In this document: positions 1-8,201 of the stretch, piece by piece | Position numbering within the stretch: position 1 is the first letter of the stretch | Layout of the letters: each line of letters starts with the position of its first letter | NCBI GenBank assembly: GCA_036391875.1 | Contig: DASVZA010000041.1 | Span: 149,118-213,117, forward strand | Reading direction: 5' to 3' | From: Parasulfuritortus sp036391875 | Lineage (GTDB): Bacteria > Pseudomonadota > Gammaproteobacteria > Burkholderiales > Thiobacillaceae | Length of the DNA stretch: 64,000 nt | Position numbers and translations under genes: made by a program | The notes under the pieces: model-generated | Database searches by the model: none | Told to the model about the DNA's origin: nothing | Seen by the model: only the letters and a program-made list of their open reading frames with translations

Positions 1-889
1 TGTCATTCTGGATCAGCATCAGCACCGAGCCGAGGATGGCCGTGACCAGGCCGACCGCGAACACCAGGTGCAGCACGTCGCCGGCATGGACGTAGACCGG
101 CGCGAAGCGGTTGATGATGAAGCCGCCGGCGTTGACGATGCCGGCGTGCATCAGCGCCGACACCGGGGTCGGGCCTTCCATGGTGTAGGGCAGCCAGGTG
201 TGGAGCGGGAACTGCGCCGAGCGGGCGAACGCCGCCAGCGCCACCAGCAGGCCCACGGTGGGCGCCAGCGGCAGACCGAGGATCGTCGCCACGTCCGGCG
301 TCTCGGCGACGTGCCGGAACAGCTCAGGCAGCGACACCGTGCCGAAGGCCTGGTAGAGCAGCAGCGCGGCCAGCACCATCGGCACGTCGCCCAGGCGATA
401 GGTGATGAAGGTCCAGAAGGCGTAGCGCTGCGCCTCCGCCCGCCGCAGGTCGTGGCCGAGCAGGAAATAGAGCAGCACGCCGACCAGATGCCAGGCCACC
501 AGCAGGGTGACCAGATCGCCCGCCGTCACCATCAGCAGGATGGTCATCGTCATCAGGTCGAGCAGCGCGAAGAAGCGGCCGTAGCCAGCGTCTTCGGCCA
601 TGTAGCGGACCGAATAGACATGCACCACCAGGCTGATCGCCGACACCAGCACGGCCATGACGCCGCCGAGCGGATCGAGGTACAGCGCGCCCCAGCCGAA
701 CGACACCGTATGCGATTGAGGGTGCCCGAAATGCAGCGCAAGCAGGACAATGGCCAGCAGCGCGGTAAGAACGGCGAAGCCGACGCTCAGCCGCGCGATG
801 GCCGGGCGCTGCATCCGGCCCGAGAACAGGGTGATGAGGATGGCCGATACCAGCGGCGCGACGGGCAGGAGGATGGCGAGCTGATCCAT
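1..889 (-). CDS. dabB: DabB-type proton-channel subunit of inorganic carbon transporter (partial, 3' end outside window)
   Basis: The minus strand reads as an open frame from ATG at 889 to the window edge, about 296 residues, beginning MDQLAILLPVAPLVSA. It is a hydrophobic protein of the NuoL/MrpA antiporter family with many membrane segments and the conserved stretch FPLHTWLPYTMEGPTPVSAL followed by HAGIVNAGGFIINR. In complex I NuoL this region usually has HAATMVTAG; the HAG-NAGG form is what I associate with DabB, which pairs with DabA (DUF2309) to accumulate bicarbonate or CO2 using the proton gradient. DabA would be expected just beyond position 1. The gene is divergent from the APS reductase operon, and a CbbR-like box lies upstream, fitting a carbon-limitation regulon. 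A true NuoL or hydrogenase-4 subunit is the alternative, but no other nuo gene is visible. Confidence 0.78.
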   Translation of the reverse strand, partial: MDQLAILLPVAPLVSAILITLFSGRMQRPAIARLSVGFAVLTALLAIVLLALHFGHPQSHTVSFGWGALYLDPLGGVMAVLVSAISLVVHVYSVRYMAEDAGYGRFFALLDLMTMTILLMVTAGDLVTLLVAWHLVGVLLYFLLGHDLRRAEAQRYAFWTFITYRLGDVPMVLAALLLYQAFGTVSLPELFRHVAETPDVATILGLPLAPTVGLLVALAAFARSAQFPLHTWLPYTMEGPTPVSALMHAGIVNAGGFIINRFAPVYVHAGDVLHLVFAVGLVTAILGSVLMLIQND

Positions 890-945
890 CACGCCACCGC
901 GTCAAGGCTGAGAAGTGTGTCTATCCAGGCAATCTGGCGCTGCAT
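889..945 (-). CDS. possible 18-residue leader ORF coupled to dabB
   Basis: ATG at 945 starts an 18-codon frame (MQRQIAWIDTLLSLDAVA) whose TGA overlaps the dabB ATG (TGATG). It has a better ribosome binding site (GAGG, 6 nt before ATG) than dabB itself, which has none that is clear. Translation of dabB may therefore depend on coupling to this short frame, or this peptide may be an upstream subunit remnant. There is no homology that I recognise. The call rests only on the start signal and the stop-start overlap. Confidence 0.35.
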   Translation of the reverse strand: MQRQIAWIDTLLSLDAVA

Positions 946-1396
946 CGAAGACCTCGCAATTTTCGTCCCGATTGGGTCACGAGACGATGGTATGCAAGGC
1001 CTTACATAAACAAAAATTTTCGTTTTTTATGAAAGTCATTAACGATTGTTAATTGACTGACGTTTCGGGTGACCCGACGACAACAGGGCAACGTCCCAAA
1101 TAAATAGGGTAATAACGAGCATATTGCCCCGTTTGTCATCGGCCACGCTTGGGGGAATCTGTCTGACCCCATTTGTTCGTAGGCATTAGTGCCCAAAGTT
1201 TGTCGTGGCCGCAGATTTCGCGGCTCACGAACGTTTATCCGATCGCGAGGCCGGTGGCGACGTGGTCTTTCCCGGGGCGGCGGCACTCCGACACTGGCCG
1301 GCGAAGTCCATTGAATTTTCTGATTGGAGCCATCGCCAGCAACAAAAGCCACATTCCGCCTTCTAAATAGATATCACCGAAGTAGAGGAAGGTTCT
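946..1396. other. divergent regulatory region between dabB and aprM
   Basis: About 450 bp without a convincing gene; the 116-codon frame on the minus strand here has no ribosome binding site and atypical composition. The dabB-proximal part (about 1000-1060) is strikingly AT-rich compared with the GC-rich flanks. It holds the 23-bp CbbR-like pattern at 1007-1029 and a perfect inverted repeat ATTAAC-GATT-GTTAAT at 1038-1053. Both lie upstream of dabB. The aprM-proximal part shows no recognised operator. Confidence 0.5.
1007..1029 (-). promoter_or_regulatory. putative CbbR operator upstream of dabB
   Basis: The pattern TAA-N7-TTT-N7-TTA matches the spacing of boxes found upstream of cbbL, cbbQ2 and cbbM in this window (TAA-N7-TC[AT]-N7-TTA). 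CbbR sites are known to consist of repeated TNA triplets spaced by 7 nt. The middle triplet deviates here. It lies 62 nt upstream of the short leader frame and 118 nt upstream of the dabB ATG. Confidence 0.45.
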
Positions 1397-2152
1397 GTGG
1401 TCACAACCAACCCCTTTGCCGAACTGACGGTCCTCCTACCTCCGTTTGCCATGCAGGCCTACGTGGTGCTCATGGTCTTCGCGGTGGCCATCGGGACGCT
1501 GTTCGATATCCGACATAAGCGTAGCGCCGAGTATTTCTTGCGGGCGAGGGCGAAGTCGAAGGAAGCGGCGACGCGGCGGCTGAACGGCTCGGACACTTTC
1601 ACCCTGTTCGCCAAGTTCATGCTGATCGACGTGGCTAGCGCCGGGGAATTCTGCAATCCGATGCGACGCATATCCCATGTCCTGATGTTTTACGGCTTCT
1701 TGCTTTACCTCGTCACCACCCTGGTACTGGTTTTCGGCTATATGACGCCGGGCACGCAGGCGCCGGCGGCCTGGCCGGTGTTGTGGAACATCGGCGCGCT
1801 GATGGTCATGGTTGGCGGCTACTGGTTCTTTTTCTTCATCCGGGTGGACGTCGCCAAGGAGCGGCAATCGCCCTTCCGCCTGAAACGGGCGGATCTGTTC
1901 ATCGTCAGTCTGCTCGCGAGCGTCACCTTGGCGCTGGTCTGGGAAATCGTTCAGTTCGCGGGCTATCCGACGGCGACCAGGATCGTTTTCGGCATCTATA
2001 TCCTGTTCACCACCTTACTGTTCGTGGGCGTGCCCTGGTCCAAGTTCGCCCACATGTTCTACAAACCCGCCGCCGCCTTCCAGAAAAGGATGGAACAGGC
2101 AAACGGCGCGTCCGACCTGCCGAGTCCGACGGGTCGTTACGAGGGGAGGTGA
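1397..2152 (+). CDS. aprM: APS reductase membrane anchor AprM
   Basis: 251 residues with about five membrane segments (roughly residues 14-33, 78-102, 109-131, 153-173 and 180-200). It sits immediately upstream of aprB and aprA. This is the position and size of AprM, the proposed membrane anchor that passes electrons from APS reductase to the quinone pool in sulfur oxidisers lacking a Qmo complex. The start is GTG at 1397, chosen because GAGGAAGG ends 4 nt before it; the later ATG at 1450 has no such site. aprB follows after 7 nt, so the three genes form one operon. The function in electron transfer is inferred from family context, not shown by a cofactor motif. Confidence 0.82.
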   Translation: MVTTNPFAELTVLLPPFAMQAYVVLMVFAVAIGTLFDIRHKRSAEYFLRARAKSKEAATRRLNGSDTFTLFAKFMLIDVASAGEFCNPMRRISHVLMFYGFLLYLVTTLVLVFGYMTPGTQAPAAWPVLWNIGALMVMVGGYWFFFFIRVDVAKERQSPFRLKRADLFIVSLLASVTLALVWEIVQFAGYPTATRIVFGIYILFTTLLFVGVPWSKFAHMFYKPAAAFQKRMEQANGASDLPSPTGRYEGR

Positions 2153-2159
2153 TCGCGAT

Positions 2160-2615
2160 ATGCCCACCTTCGTCTACATGACGCGTTGCGACGGCTGCGG
2201 ACAATGCGTAGACATCTGCCCGTCCGACATCATGCACATCGACCGGGTCTACCGCCGGGCCTACAACATCGAGCCGAACTTCTGCTGGGAATGCTATTCC
2301 TGCGTGAAGGCCTGCCCCCAGCACGCGATCGACGTGCGCGGGTACGCCGACTTCGCGCCTCTCAACCACAAGGTGACGGTGTTGCGGGACGAGGCGAAAG
2401 GCACGGTGTCGTGGAAGATAAGGTACCGTGATGGCCGGGTGAAGGAATTCACCTTCCCCATCAGGACGACGCCCTGGGGCTCGATCAAGCCGCCGACCGA
2501 TTACCGGGCTCCTGACGCTGCAGCCCTGGACTCGCCGATGCTGGCCCACGAGCCCGAAGCGCTCATGATCGACACGCTGCCCAGCCTGCCACCCTTGGCG
2601 GCGGCGCCGGGGTGA
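2160..2615 (+). CDS. aprB: adenylylsulfate (APS) reductase beta subunit
   Basis: 151 residues. Two ferredoxin-type [4Fe-4S] motifs are visible: C10, C13, C16, C20 (CDGCGQCVDICP) and C42, C45, C48, C52 (CWECYSCVKACP). The C-terminal tail after residue about 100 is the extension that wraps the alpha subunit in known AprBA structures. AprB relays electrons between the FAD of AprA and the membrane. In this context (autotrophic sulfur oxidiser, AprM present) the enzyme is expected to run in the oxidative direction, turning sulfite plus AMP into APS. An AGGTGA ribosome binding site precedes the ATG. aprA starts 4 nt after the stop. Confidence 0.95.
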   Translation: MPTFVYMTRCDGCGQCVDICPSDIMHIDRVYRRAYNIEPNFCWECYSCVKACPQHAIDVRGYADFAPLNHKVTVLRDEAKGTVSWKIRYRDGRVKEFTFPIRTTPWGSIKPPTDYRAPDAAALDSPMLAHEPEALMIDTLPSLPPLAAAPG

Positions 2616-2619
2616 TGCC

Positions 2620-4464
2620 ATGGGCCTGTTCAATGCCAGGAGAAGCCATTACGTCGACACCGACATCCTCGTGGTCGGCGGCGGCTTCGCCGGCTGCGGT
2701 GCGACCTACGAGGCGCGCTACTGGGGCCGGGATCTCAAGATCACCTTGGTCGAGAAAGCCAACATCGAACGCAGCGGGGCCGTGGCCCACGGCCTGTCGG
2801 CGATCAACTGCTACATGGGCATGCGCTGGGGCGAGAACCAGCCGGACGATTTCGTGCGCTACGCCCGCGGCGACCTGATGGGGCTGGTGCGGGAAGACCT
2901 GCTGTTCGACATCGCCCGGCACGTCGACGCCACGGTGCACAAGTTCGAGGAATGGGGGCTGCCGATCATCCAGAATCCGGAGACCGGCCATTACCAGCGG
3001 GAAGGCAAGTGGCAGATCATGATCCACGGCGAGAGCTACAAGCCCATCATCGCGGAGGCCGCGCGGAAATCCGCCACGCAGGTGTTCAACCACATCATGG
3101 TCACCCATCTGCTGATGGACTCGGCGCGCCCCAACCGGGTAGCCGGCGCCGTCGGCTTCAGCGTCCGGGACGGCGATCTTTACGTGTTCAGGGCCAAAGC
3201 CGTGATCGTCGCCGCCGGCGGTGGCTCCCACATCTTCCGGCCCCGGTCCATCGGCGAAGGCGCGGGCCGGACCTGGTACGCCCCCTGGAGCAGCGCTTCG
3301 GCCTACGGCCTGTTAATGGAGGCAGGCGCGCAGATGATCCAGATGGAGAACCGCATCGTGCTCGCCCGCTTCAAGGACGGCTACGGCCCGGTCGGCGCCT
3401 GGTTCCTGCTGCTCAAGGCCTTTGCCACCAACGCCTACGGCGAGGACTACGAGGCCGCGCACCTCGAGAAGATCAAGGCCATGGTCGGCAAATACGCCGA
3501 GACCACGCCTATGCCCACCTGCCTGCGCAACCACGCCATGCTGGAGGAGATCAAGGCCGGCCGCGGGCCTATCTACATGCATACCCAGGAAGTACTGGAT
3601 ACCAAGGAGAAGGAGGAGATCGGCTGGGAGGACTTCCTCGATATGACGGTGGACCAGGCGGTGGTCTGGGCCTCCCAGAACATCGATCCCAAGGAACAGC
3701 CCTCGGAACTGATCACCTCCGAGCCCTATGTCATGGGCTCCCACGCCACCTGTTCCGGTGCCTGGGCCAGCGGGCCGGAGGATTGCGCCCCGGCCGACTA
3801 CCAGTGGGGCTACAACCGGATGACCACCGTCGAAGGACTGTTCGGGGCCGGCGACACCATCGGCGGATCCGCCCACAAGTTCTCCTCGGGCTCCTTCACC
3901 GAAGGCAGGATCGCCGGCAAGTCAGCCGTCAAGTACGTGCGGGATGCGGCCAGAAATCCGCCCGACGTGGACGAGGCGCAGATCAAGAGGATCGAAGCGG
4001 CCGTCTTCAGGCCGCTGGAGCACTACCGAATCTACCGCAACGAAATCGTGGCCGGCAGCGTGTCGCCGAGCTACATCACACCGCTGCAGGGCCTGCAGCG
4101 GCTTGAAAAACTCATGGACGAGTACGCCGGCGGCATCAGCACCTTCTACGTGACCAGCGAACCGATGCTCAAGCGCGGACTGGAACTCATGCGCATGCTA
4201 CGGGAAGACCTCGACCAGCTCGGCGCCGAGGACTTGCACCAGCTGCAGCGGGCATGGGAACTCAGGCACCGCGCCCTGACTGCCGAGGCCGTGCTCAGGC
4301 ATACGCTGTACCGGCCGGAAACCCGTTGGCCGGGCTACTACTATCGGGCCGATCATCCCCAGTTGGATGATCGCGAATGGCATGTTTTCACCGCTTCCCA
4401 ATACGACGCTCGGGCGGATGAATGGCACATGGCCAAGCTCCCGGTGTACCACATCATCACTTGA
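2620..4464 (+). CDS. aprA: adenylylsulfate (APS) reductase alpha subunit
   Basis: 614 residues, close to the usual length of AprA. The N terminus carries the FAD-binding dinucleotide fold (VVGGGFAGCGA, residues about 18-28) of the fumarate reductase/succinate dehydrogenase flavoprotein family. Further family blocks include RSGAVAHGLSAINCYMG near residue 52 and the second FAD contact GLFGAGDTIGGSAHKFSSGS near residue 410. It catalyses the two-electron interconversion of APS and sulfite plus AMP in the cytoplasm with AprB. It is the last gene of aprMBA and is followed by a convergent gene. Confidence 0.96.
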   Translation: MGLFNARRSHYVDTDILVVGGGFAGCGATYEARYWGRDLKITLVEKANIERSGAVAHGLSAINCYMGMRWGENQPDDFVRYARGDLMGLVREDLLFDIARHVDATVHKFEEWGLPIIQNPETGHYQREGKWQIMIHGESYKPIIAEAARKSATQVFNHIMVTHLLMDSARPNRVAGAVGFSVRDGDLYVFRAKAVIVAAGGGSHIFRPRSIGEGAGRTWYAPWSSASAYGLLMEAGAQMIQMENRIVLARFKDGYGPVGAWFLLLKAFATNAYGEDYEAAHLEKIKAMVGKYAETTPMPTCLRNHAMLEEIKAGRGPIYMHTQEVLDTKEKEEIGWEDFLDMTVDQAVVWASQNIDPKEQPSELITSEPYVMGSHATCSGAWASGPEDCAPADYQWGYNRMTTVEGLFGAGDTIGGSAHKFSSGSFTEGRIAGKSAVKYVRDAARNPPDVDEAQIKRIEAAVFRPLEHYRIYRNEIVAGSVSPSYITPLQGLQRLEKLMDEYAGGISTFYVTSEPMLKRGLELMRMLREDLDQLGAEDLHQLQRAWELRHRALTAEAVLRHTLYRPETRWPGYYYRADHPQLDDREWHVFTASQYDARADEWHMAKLPVYHIIT

Positions 4465-4505
4465 AGACCACCTAGACCGCCGAGACAACCCACCACGCGA
4501 ACCAT

Positions 4506-4961
4506 TCAGGCGGCGTGCAGATAGCGTTCCTTGGCGGCCCTGGCCTCTCGTGCCTGTTTCGGCGTATAGGCCTTGCCCGACCAAAGCATGCTGTAGGCTA
4601 TTTCCTCATTGCCGTTCTCGCACATTTCGAGAACCTTGGCGAACAAGGGCTGGAAGGTCGCAGAGCGATGTGATCGTTCATGGTCATCGAACGACTGCCA
4701 GAAGGTCACGATCAGCGCCTCCCTACCTTTCAGCGAGCTCCCCACCGGCTGGCCGATGGTAGAACCCTCGTTTGAAATCCGGCCCGAGTTCATGGCCACG
4801 AAACCGCCCACAAAGCCGGTCTCCGAATGGTAGGTCTTCACGTTCTCACACAATTCCGCCACCCTCAATTCCAGTTCGTCGATGTCGTATCCTGGCTTGA
4901 GGATCACCCGGTTCACAGTCACCACACCATCGGTCTTGAAGCCGTGAATAAGTTCAGACAT
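4506..4961 (-). CDS. hypothetical protein, possible dimeric alpha-beta barrel (ABM-like)
   Basis: 151 residues, starting MSELIHGF, with AAGGAG-like sequence before the ATG (TTAAGGAGAAAACC). The central part (VGGFVAMNS, EALIVTFWQSFDDHERSH) resembles small dimeric alpha-beta barrel domains of the antibiotic-biosynthesis-monooxygenase type, where a Phe-Trp-x-Ser strand precedes a helix. That assignment is pattern recognition, not a catalytic motif. It is convergent with aprA with a 41-nt gap. It could be a haem- or sulfur-related enzyme, but nothing in the sequence proves this. Confidence 0.5.
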   Translation of the reverse strand: MSELIHGFKTDGVVTVNRVILKPGYDIDELELRVAELCENVKTYHSETGFVGGFVAMNSGRISNEGSTIGQPVGSSLKGREALIVTFWQSFDDHERSHRSATFQPLFAKVLEMCENGNEEIAYSMLWSGKAYTPKQAREARAAKERYLHAA

Positions 4962-5094
4962 TGGTTTTCTCCTTAACGAAAATCATGAACCACATATCAA
5001 TGTGACTGTGAGCCGACAAAAAAGATCAGCCGTATGGAACTCAATATTTTTTATTACCAGGTCATGGGATAGGCAGATCTTCCTGGGGCTGAGT

Positions 5095-5298
5095 GGCTTC
5101 ACCCTTCAGCCAGATCTCTTCAGCCCTGCCCGTGATAACACCGCGCTGATGCAGGTCATGGACCGGATCAACGCACAGTGGGGCCGGGGCACCTTGTGCT
5201 CGGCCGCGCAGGGGGTGACCAAGACTTGGCGAATGAAGCGCGAGCAGAAGTCGCCGGGCTACACTACGGACTGGAACCAGATCCCCGTCGTGTGCTGA
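5095..5298 (+). pseudogene. umuC: remnant of DNA polymerase V catalytic subunit UmuC (C-terminal end only)
   Basis: The frame ending at 5298 encodes LMQVMDRINAQWGRGTLCSA and then WRMKREQKSPGYTT-WNQIPVV. This is the signature C-terminal tail (DUF4113) of UmuC-type Y-family polymerases (typically a basic linker, W-x-M-[RK]-x-E-x-x-S-P-x-Y-T-T-x-W). The polymerase palm and fingers that should precede it, over 300 residues, are absent: upstream the frame runs into unrelated sequence and starts at 5002 without a family N terminus. It is a decayed gene fragment. Its stop lies 2 nt before the damaged SRAP gene, another DNA-damage gene. Confidence 0.8.
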
Positions 5299-5300
5299 TC

Positions 5301-5831
5301 ATGTGTGGACATTTTGCCCTCAAGGCGCCGCCAGCCAAGCTGGCAAGCTACTTTGGCCTGGATGAAGTCGCCGACTTCGCGCCGCGCTACAACATCCCGC
5401 CGGGGACCGATATCCCGGTCATCCGCCAATCGCCTGAACACAGGCGCGTGCTGCACCTTCTCCGCTGGGGACTGGTGCCGCACTGGTCCAAGGACCCGAG
5501 CGTCGGTGCCAAGCTCAATAACGCCCGTGGCGAGAGCGTGGCCGAGCAGCCTTCGTTCCGGGACGCCTTCAAGCGTCGGCGCTGCCTCATCCCTGCCGAT
5601 GGCTTCTACGAGTGGAAAACGGAGGGCAAGATCAAGCTGCCGTACTACATCAGCCTGAAGTCGGGCGAGCCGATGGCCATGGGCGGCCTGTGGGAAAGCT
5701 GGAAGCCCCCCGCCGACGAGATCCAGTCCCTGGTCCGGCCCTACGACGCGGAGGCCATGCAAGCCTGGCCGGTCGACCGCCGGGTCAGCAAGGCCGCGGA
5801 CGATGACGCTCGCCTGATCGAGCCGGTCTAG
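5301..5831 (+). pseudogene. SRAP (YedK/HMCES-like) protein gene with internal deletion
   Basis: The start is taken as ATG at 5301, because SRAP proteins begin Met-Cys and Cys2 is the nucleophile that crosslinks abasic sites; here MCGHFALK. The N-terminal two thirds are normal, with RYNIPPGT, LRWGLVPHW, NNARGES and the catalytic-glutamate block GFYEWK. After GLWESWKPPADEI the sequence jumps to QSLVRPYDAEAMQAWPV, so about 45 residues are missing. The lost part normally contains the T-I-[IL]-T-T-x-A-N strand and the HDRMP histidine of the active site. The 176-residue product is in frame but probably inactive. It lies 2 nt after the umuC remnant and 1 nt before the next gene. Confidence 0.8.
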
Positions 5832-5832
5832 C

Positions 5833-7272
5833 ATGACACTGAACCGCCTGGCCTTCGTCGACCTGGAAACGACCGGGGCCAATCCCGTCAGCGATCGCAT
5901 TACCGAGATCGGCATCGTCACGATGGAAGGGAATACCGTCACCCGCTGGAACAGCCTGGTCAATCCCGGCTGCCGCATTCCCCCTTACATCCAGGTCCTG
6001 ACTGGCATCACCCCCGACATGGTGGCCGAAGCGCCCAGCTTCGCGTCCCTGGCCGACGAGATTCATCAGCGCCTGCACGGCTATACCTTCATCGCCCACA
6101 ACGCCCGGTTCGACTATGGCTTCCTCAAGAATGAGTTCAAACGGCTGGGCCAGCGGTTCCAGGCCGATGTCATCTGCACGGTCAAGCTGTCCAGGCGGCT
6201 CTTTCCGCAGTTCCACCGACACAATCTCGACAGTCTCATCGAGCGTCATCACCTGCAGGTGAGCCATCGGCATCGGGCCCTGGGTGACGCCGAGGCGATC
6301 TGGCAATTCTGGCATCAGCTGCAAACCAGTCCGGGACAGGAGGTCCTGAACGAAGCGATTGGCCATCAACTCAAGCGCCCGACCCTGCCCCCCAATCTCG
6401 ATCCGGAGATCCTGGACGACATTCCCGACCTGCCCGGCGTGTACCTGATCTACGGCGAGGGCGACGTCCTGCTGTACGTGGGCAAGAGCGTCAATTTGCG
6501 ACAACGGGTCCTCTCGCACTTCAATGCCGACACCCGGGAATACCGGGAATTGCGTCTGGGCCAGCAGACCCACCGGATCGAGTGGCGAGAAACCGTGGGT
6601 GAGCTGGGGGCCTTGCTGCTGGAGTCGCGCCTCATCAAGGAACTCCATCCCGTCCATAACCGGAAGCTGCGCCAGAATGAGGAAATATGCAGTTGGCGAT
6701 TGGTCGAGAAAGCACCGGGCGATTACCGGCCGCAGCTGATCTGTGGCGATGCCCTGGATCTGTCGAGCGGCGAGAGCCTGTATGGACTGTTCACCAGCAA
6801 GCGGGAAGCGAACCACGCGCTCAGGAGCATTGCCGAAGCCAATCAGCTATGCCTCGCCGTCCTCGGCCTCGAGAAAACCACTGGGGCCGGCCGTGCCTGC
6901 TTTGCCTACCAGGTGCACCAGTGCCAGGGGGCCTGCATCGGCAAGGAGCCGATCGGCATGCACAGCGCCCGCCTGATGGCTGCCCTGTCGAAGCTGAAAC
7001 TCAAGTCCTGGCCTTATGATGGACCGATCGGCATCGTGGAACGTGACGAGGTTAGCGAGCGGCAGGAGATCCACGTCGTCCTGGGTTGGTGCCATTTGGG
7101 CACCGCGCGCGATGAGGCTGAACTGGCTGAAATCCTGGCCAGGCATCGCGAGCCGGTATTCGACAGGGATACCTACAAGCTGTTGACCAAGTACCTCAGT
7201 ACGCATCCCAAAATCTTGAACCTCAAAACTGGGCATAATCCCTTGCCCACCGCATCTGGTCAGTCATCCTGA
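5833..7272 (+). CDS. DEDDh 3'-5' exonuclease fused to UvrC-like GIY-YIG nuclease domain
   Basis: 479 residues with two domains. Residues 1-175 are a DnaQ-like exonuclease: FVDLETTG (motif I), HNARFDYGFL (motif II) and HRALGDAEA (motif III His and Asp). From about residue 198 follows a GIY-YIG nuclease of the UvrC/Cho N-terminal type (PGVYLIYGEGDVLLYVGKS, then R-Q-R), with a UvrC-like extension including a cysteine-containing segment near 357-373 (ACFAYQVHQCQGACIG). The UvrC C-terminal nuclease half and the UvrB-binding part are absent. The family is known from proteobacteria and is thought to act in alternative excision repair. It follows the damaged SRAP gene by 1 nt, so this was a DNA-repair cluster. 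Confidence 0.85.
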   Translation: MTLNRLAFVDLETTGANPVSDRITEIGIVTMEGNTVTRWNSLVNPGCRIPPYIQVLTGITPDMVAEAPSFASLADEIHQRLHGYTFIAHNARFDYGFLKNEFKRLGQRFQADVICTVKLSRRLFPQFHRHNLDSLIERHHLQVSHRHRALGDAEAIWQFWHQLQTSPGQEVLNEAIGHQLKRPTLPPNLDPEILDDIPDLPGVYLIYGEGDVLLYVGKSVNLRQRVLSHFNADTREYRELRLGQQTHRIEWRETVGELGALLLESRLIKELHPVHNRKLRQNEEICSWRLVEKAPGDYRPQLICGDALDLSSGESLYGLFTSKREANHALRSIAEANQLCLAVLGLEKTTGAGRACFAYQVHQCQGACIGKEPIGMHSARLMAALSKLKLKSWPYDGPIGIVERDEVSERQEIHVVLGWCHLGTARDEAELAEILARHREPVFDRDTYKLLTKYLSTHPKILNLKTGHNPLPTASGQSS

Positions 7273-7314
7273 CCGCGGCACATAACATCTTCAACCCGAG
7301 AAACACCGCACACC

Positions 7315-7881
7315 ATGATGAAATCGTTTACCTGTCTAGTCACAACCATCGCCCTGGTGGTGAGCGCACCGGCCTGGGCACACAGGCGTCATAACGCCGG
7401 AGGGATCGACGCAGAAGGCCGCTATAGCGTGGTCTTCCCGGAATCCGCGGCCCTGCCGAATCCTGGGCTCACTCCGGGCGCAATCAACCATGCCGTTACG
7501 CCAGCCACATTGGCTGAAACGATCTGCCGAAAAGGCGGCTACACCAAGTCGATCCGACCTCCCGAGGCGTACACAGAGAAACTAAAAAGGGAGCAGATTC
7601 GGGAATATGACTACTCCGATTACCGTATGCGGGACTATGAGGAAGACCACCTAATTTCTCTGGAACTGGGTGGCTCTCCTGATTCGCCTCGCAACTTGTG
7701 GCCGGAGCCTCATCACGTTATCGGTGGCTGGGGAAGTTACGCCAAGGACAAGCTGGAGAACCGATTACATACCTTGGTATGCCATCATCGGATCAGCCTG
7801 GCTACCGCCCAGCAGACGATCGCGGGCAATTGGATCGATGCCTACAAACGCTATGTTGGTTTCGACCCTAATTCACGTTAG
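7315..7881 (+). CDS. secreted protein with HNH-like motif
   Basis: 188 residues. The N terminus is a signal peptide (MMKSFTCLVTTIALVVSAPAWA, cleavage after AWA near residue 22), so the mature protein is exported. The conserved core YEEDHLISLELGGSPDSPRN followed by LWPEPH resembles the histidine-Asn pattern of HNH endonucleases (acid-acid-His, then a loop and Asn). Homologues of this kind occur widely in proteobacteria as uncharacterised proteins. A periplasmic nuclease role is inference only. It stands alone, after the exonuclease gene by 42 nt and before the integron-type cassettes. Confidence 0.55.
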   Translation: MMKSFTCLVTTIALVVSAPAWAHRRHNAGGIDAEGRYSVVFPESAALPNPGLTPGAINHAVTPATLAETICRKGGYTKSIRPPEAYTEKLKREQIREYDYSDYRMRDYEEDHLISLELGGSPDSPRNLWPEPHHVIGGWGSYAKDKLENRLHTLVCHHRISLATAQQTIAGNWIDAYKRYVGFDPNSR

Positions 7882-8138
7882 CAATATGTTTCTGGCAATC
7901 TGTACCACACCGGCCAGCCCGGTCACTTCCACTAGCAACAATGGTCGCGGGCAGGTTGTCGGCCTTAGCCGACGCTGGCAGTGGCTGGACTGGACGGCCG
8001 GTGTAGTGCAGGTTGCTTCCGTAAACGGGGTCAATGGTACAAACGCCAGCTTTCCTTTATGGCGAACTCATTCTCCCGCCTCGTTGCGGTCATTGATGAT
8101 CGATTGGAAAAATATCCGCTGTACGTGCTTTACCGGAT

Positions 8139-8201
8139 GTTCGACGTCGAGCTAAGGGGCGACGCGCAAGCGCGGCGTCACACTTGAGCGAGGTGTTAGG
8201 C
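8139..8201 (-). repeat. integron attC recombination site downstream of the DUF4062 gene
   Basis: 63 bp. Read on the minus strand it begins with the core GCCTAAC (8195-8201), which includes the TAA stop of the DUF4062 gene, and ends with GTCGAAC (8139-8145, one mismatch to GTTRRRY). Between them are the inner boxes TCGCTCAAG and CTTAGCTCG and an imperfect central hairpin around GACGCCGCGCTTGCGCGTC. This order and size is the attC layout of mobile gene cassettes. Confidence 0.75.

Noticed and set aside
1002..1352. 116-codon frame on the minus strand upstream of dabB as a gene
   Set aside because: No ribosome binding site, low-complexity Arg/Pro composition in part, and it covers the AT-rich region that looks like a promoter with operator-type repeats.
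7882..8138. A further cassette gene on the plus strand (68-codon frame ending in the attC)
   Set aside because: The frame runs out of non-coding sequence into the attC in the opposite sense and has no ribosome binding site or recognisable domain.
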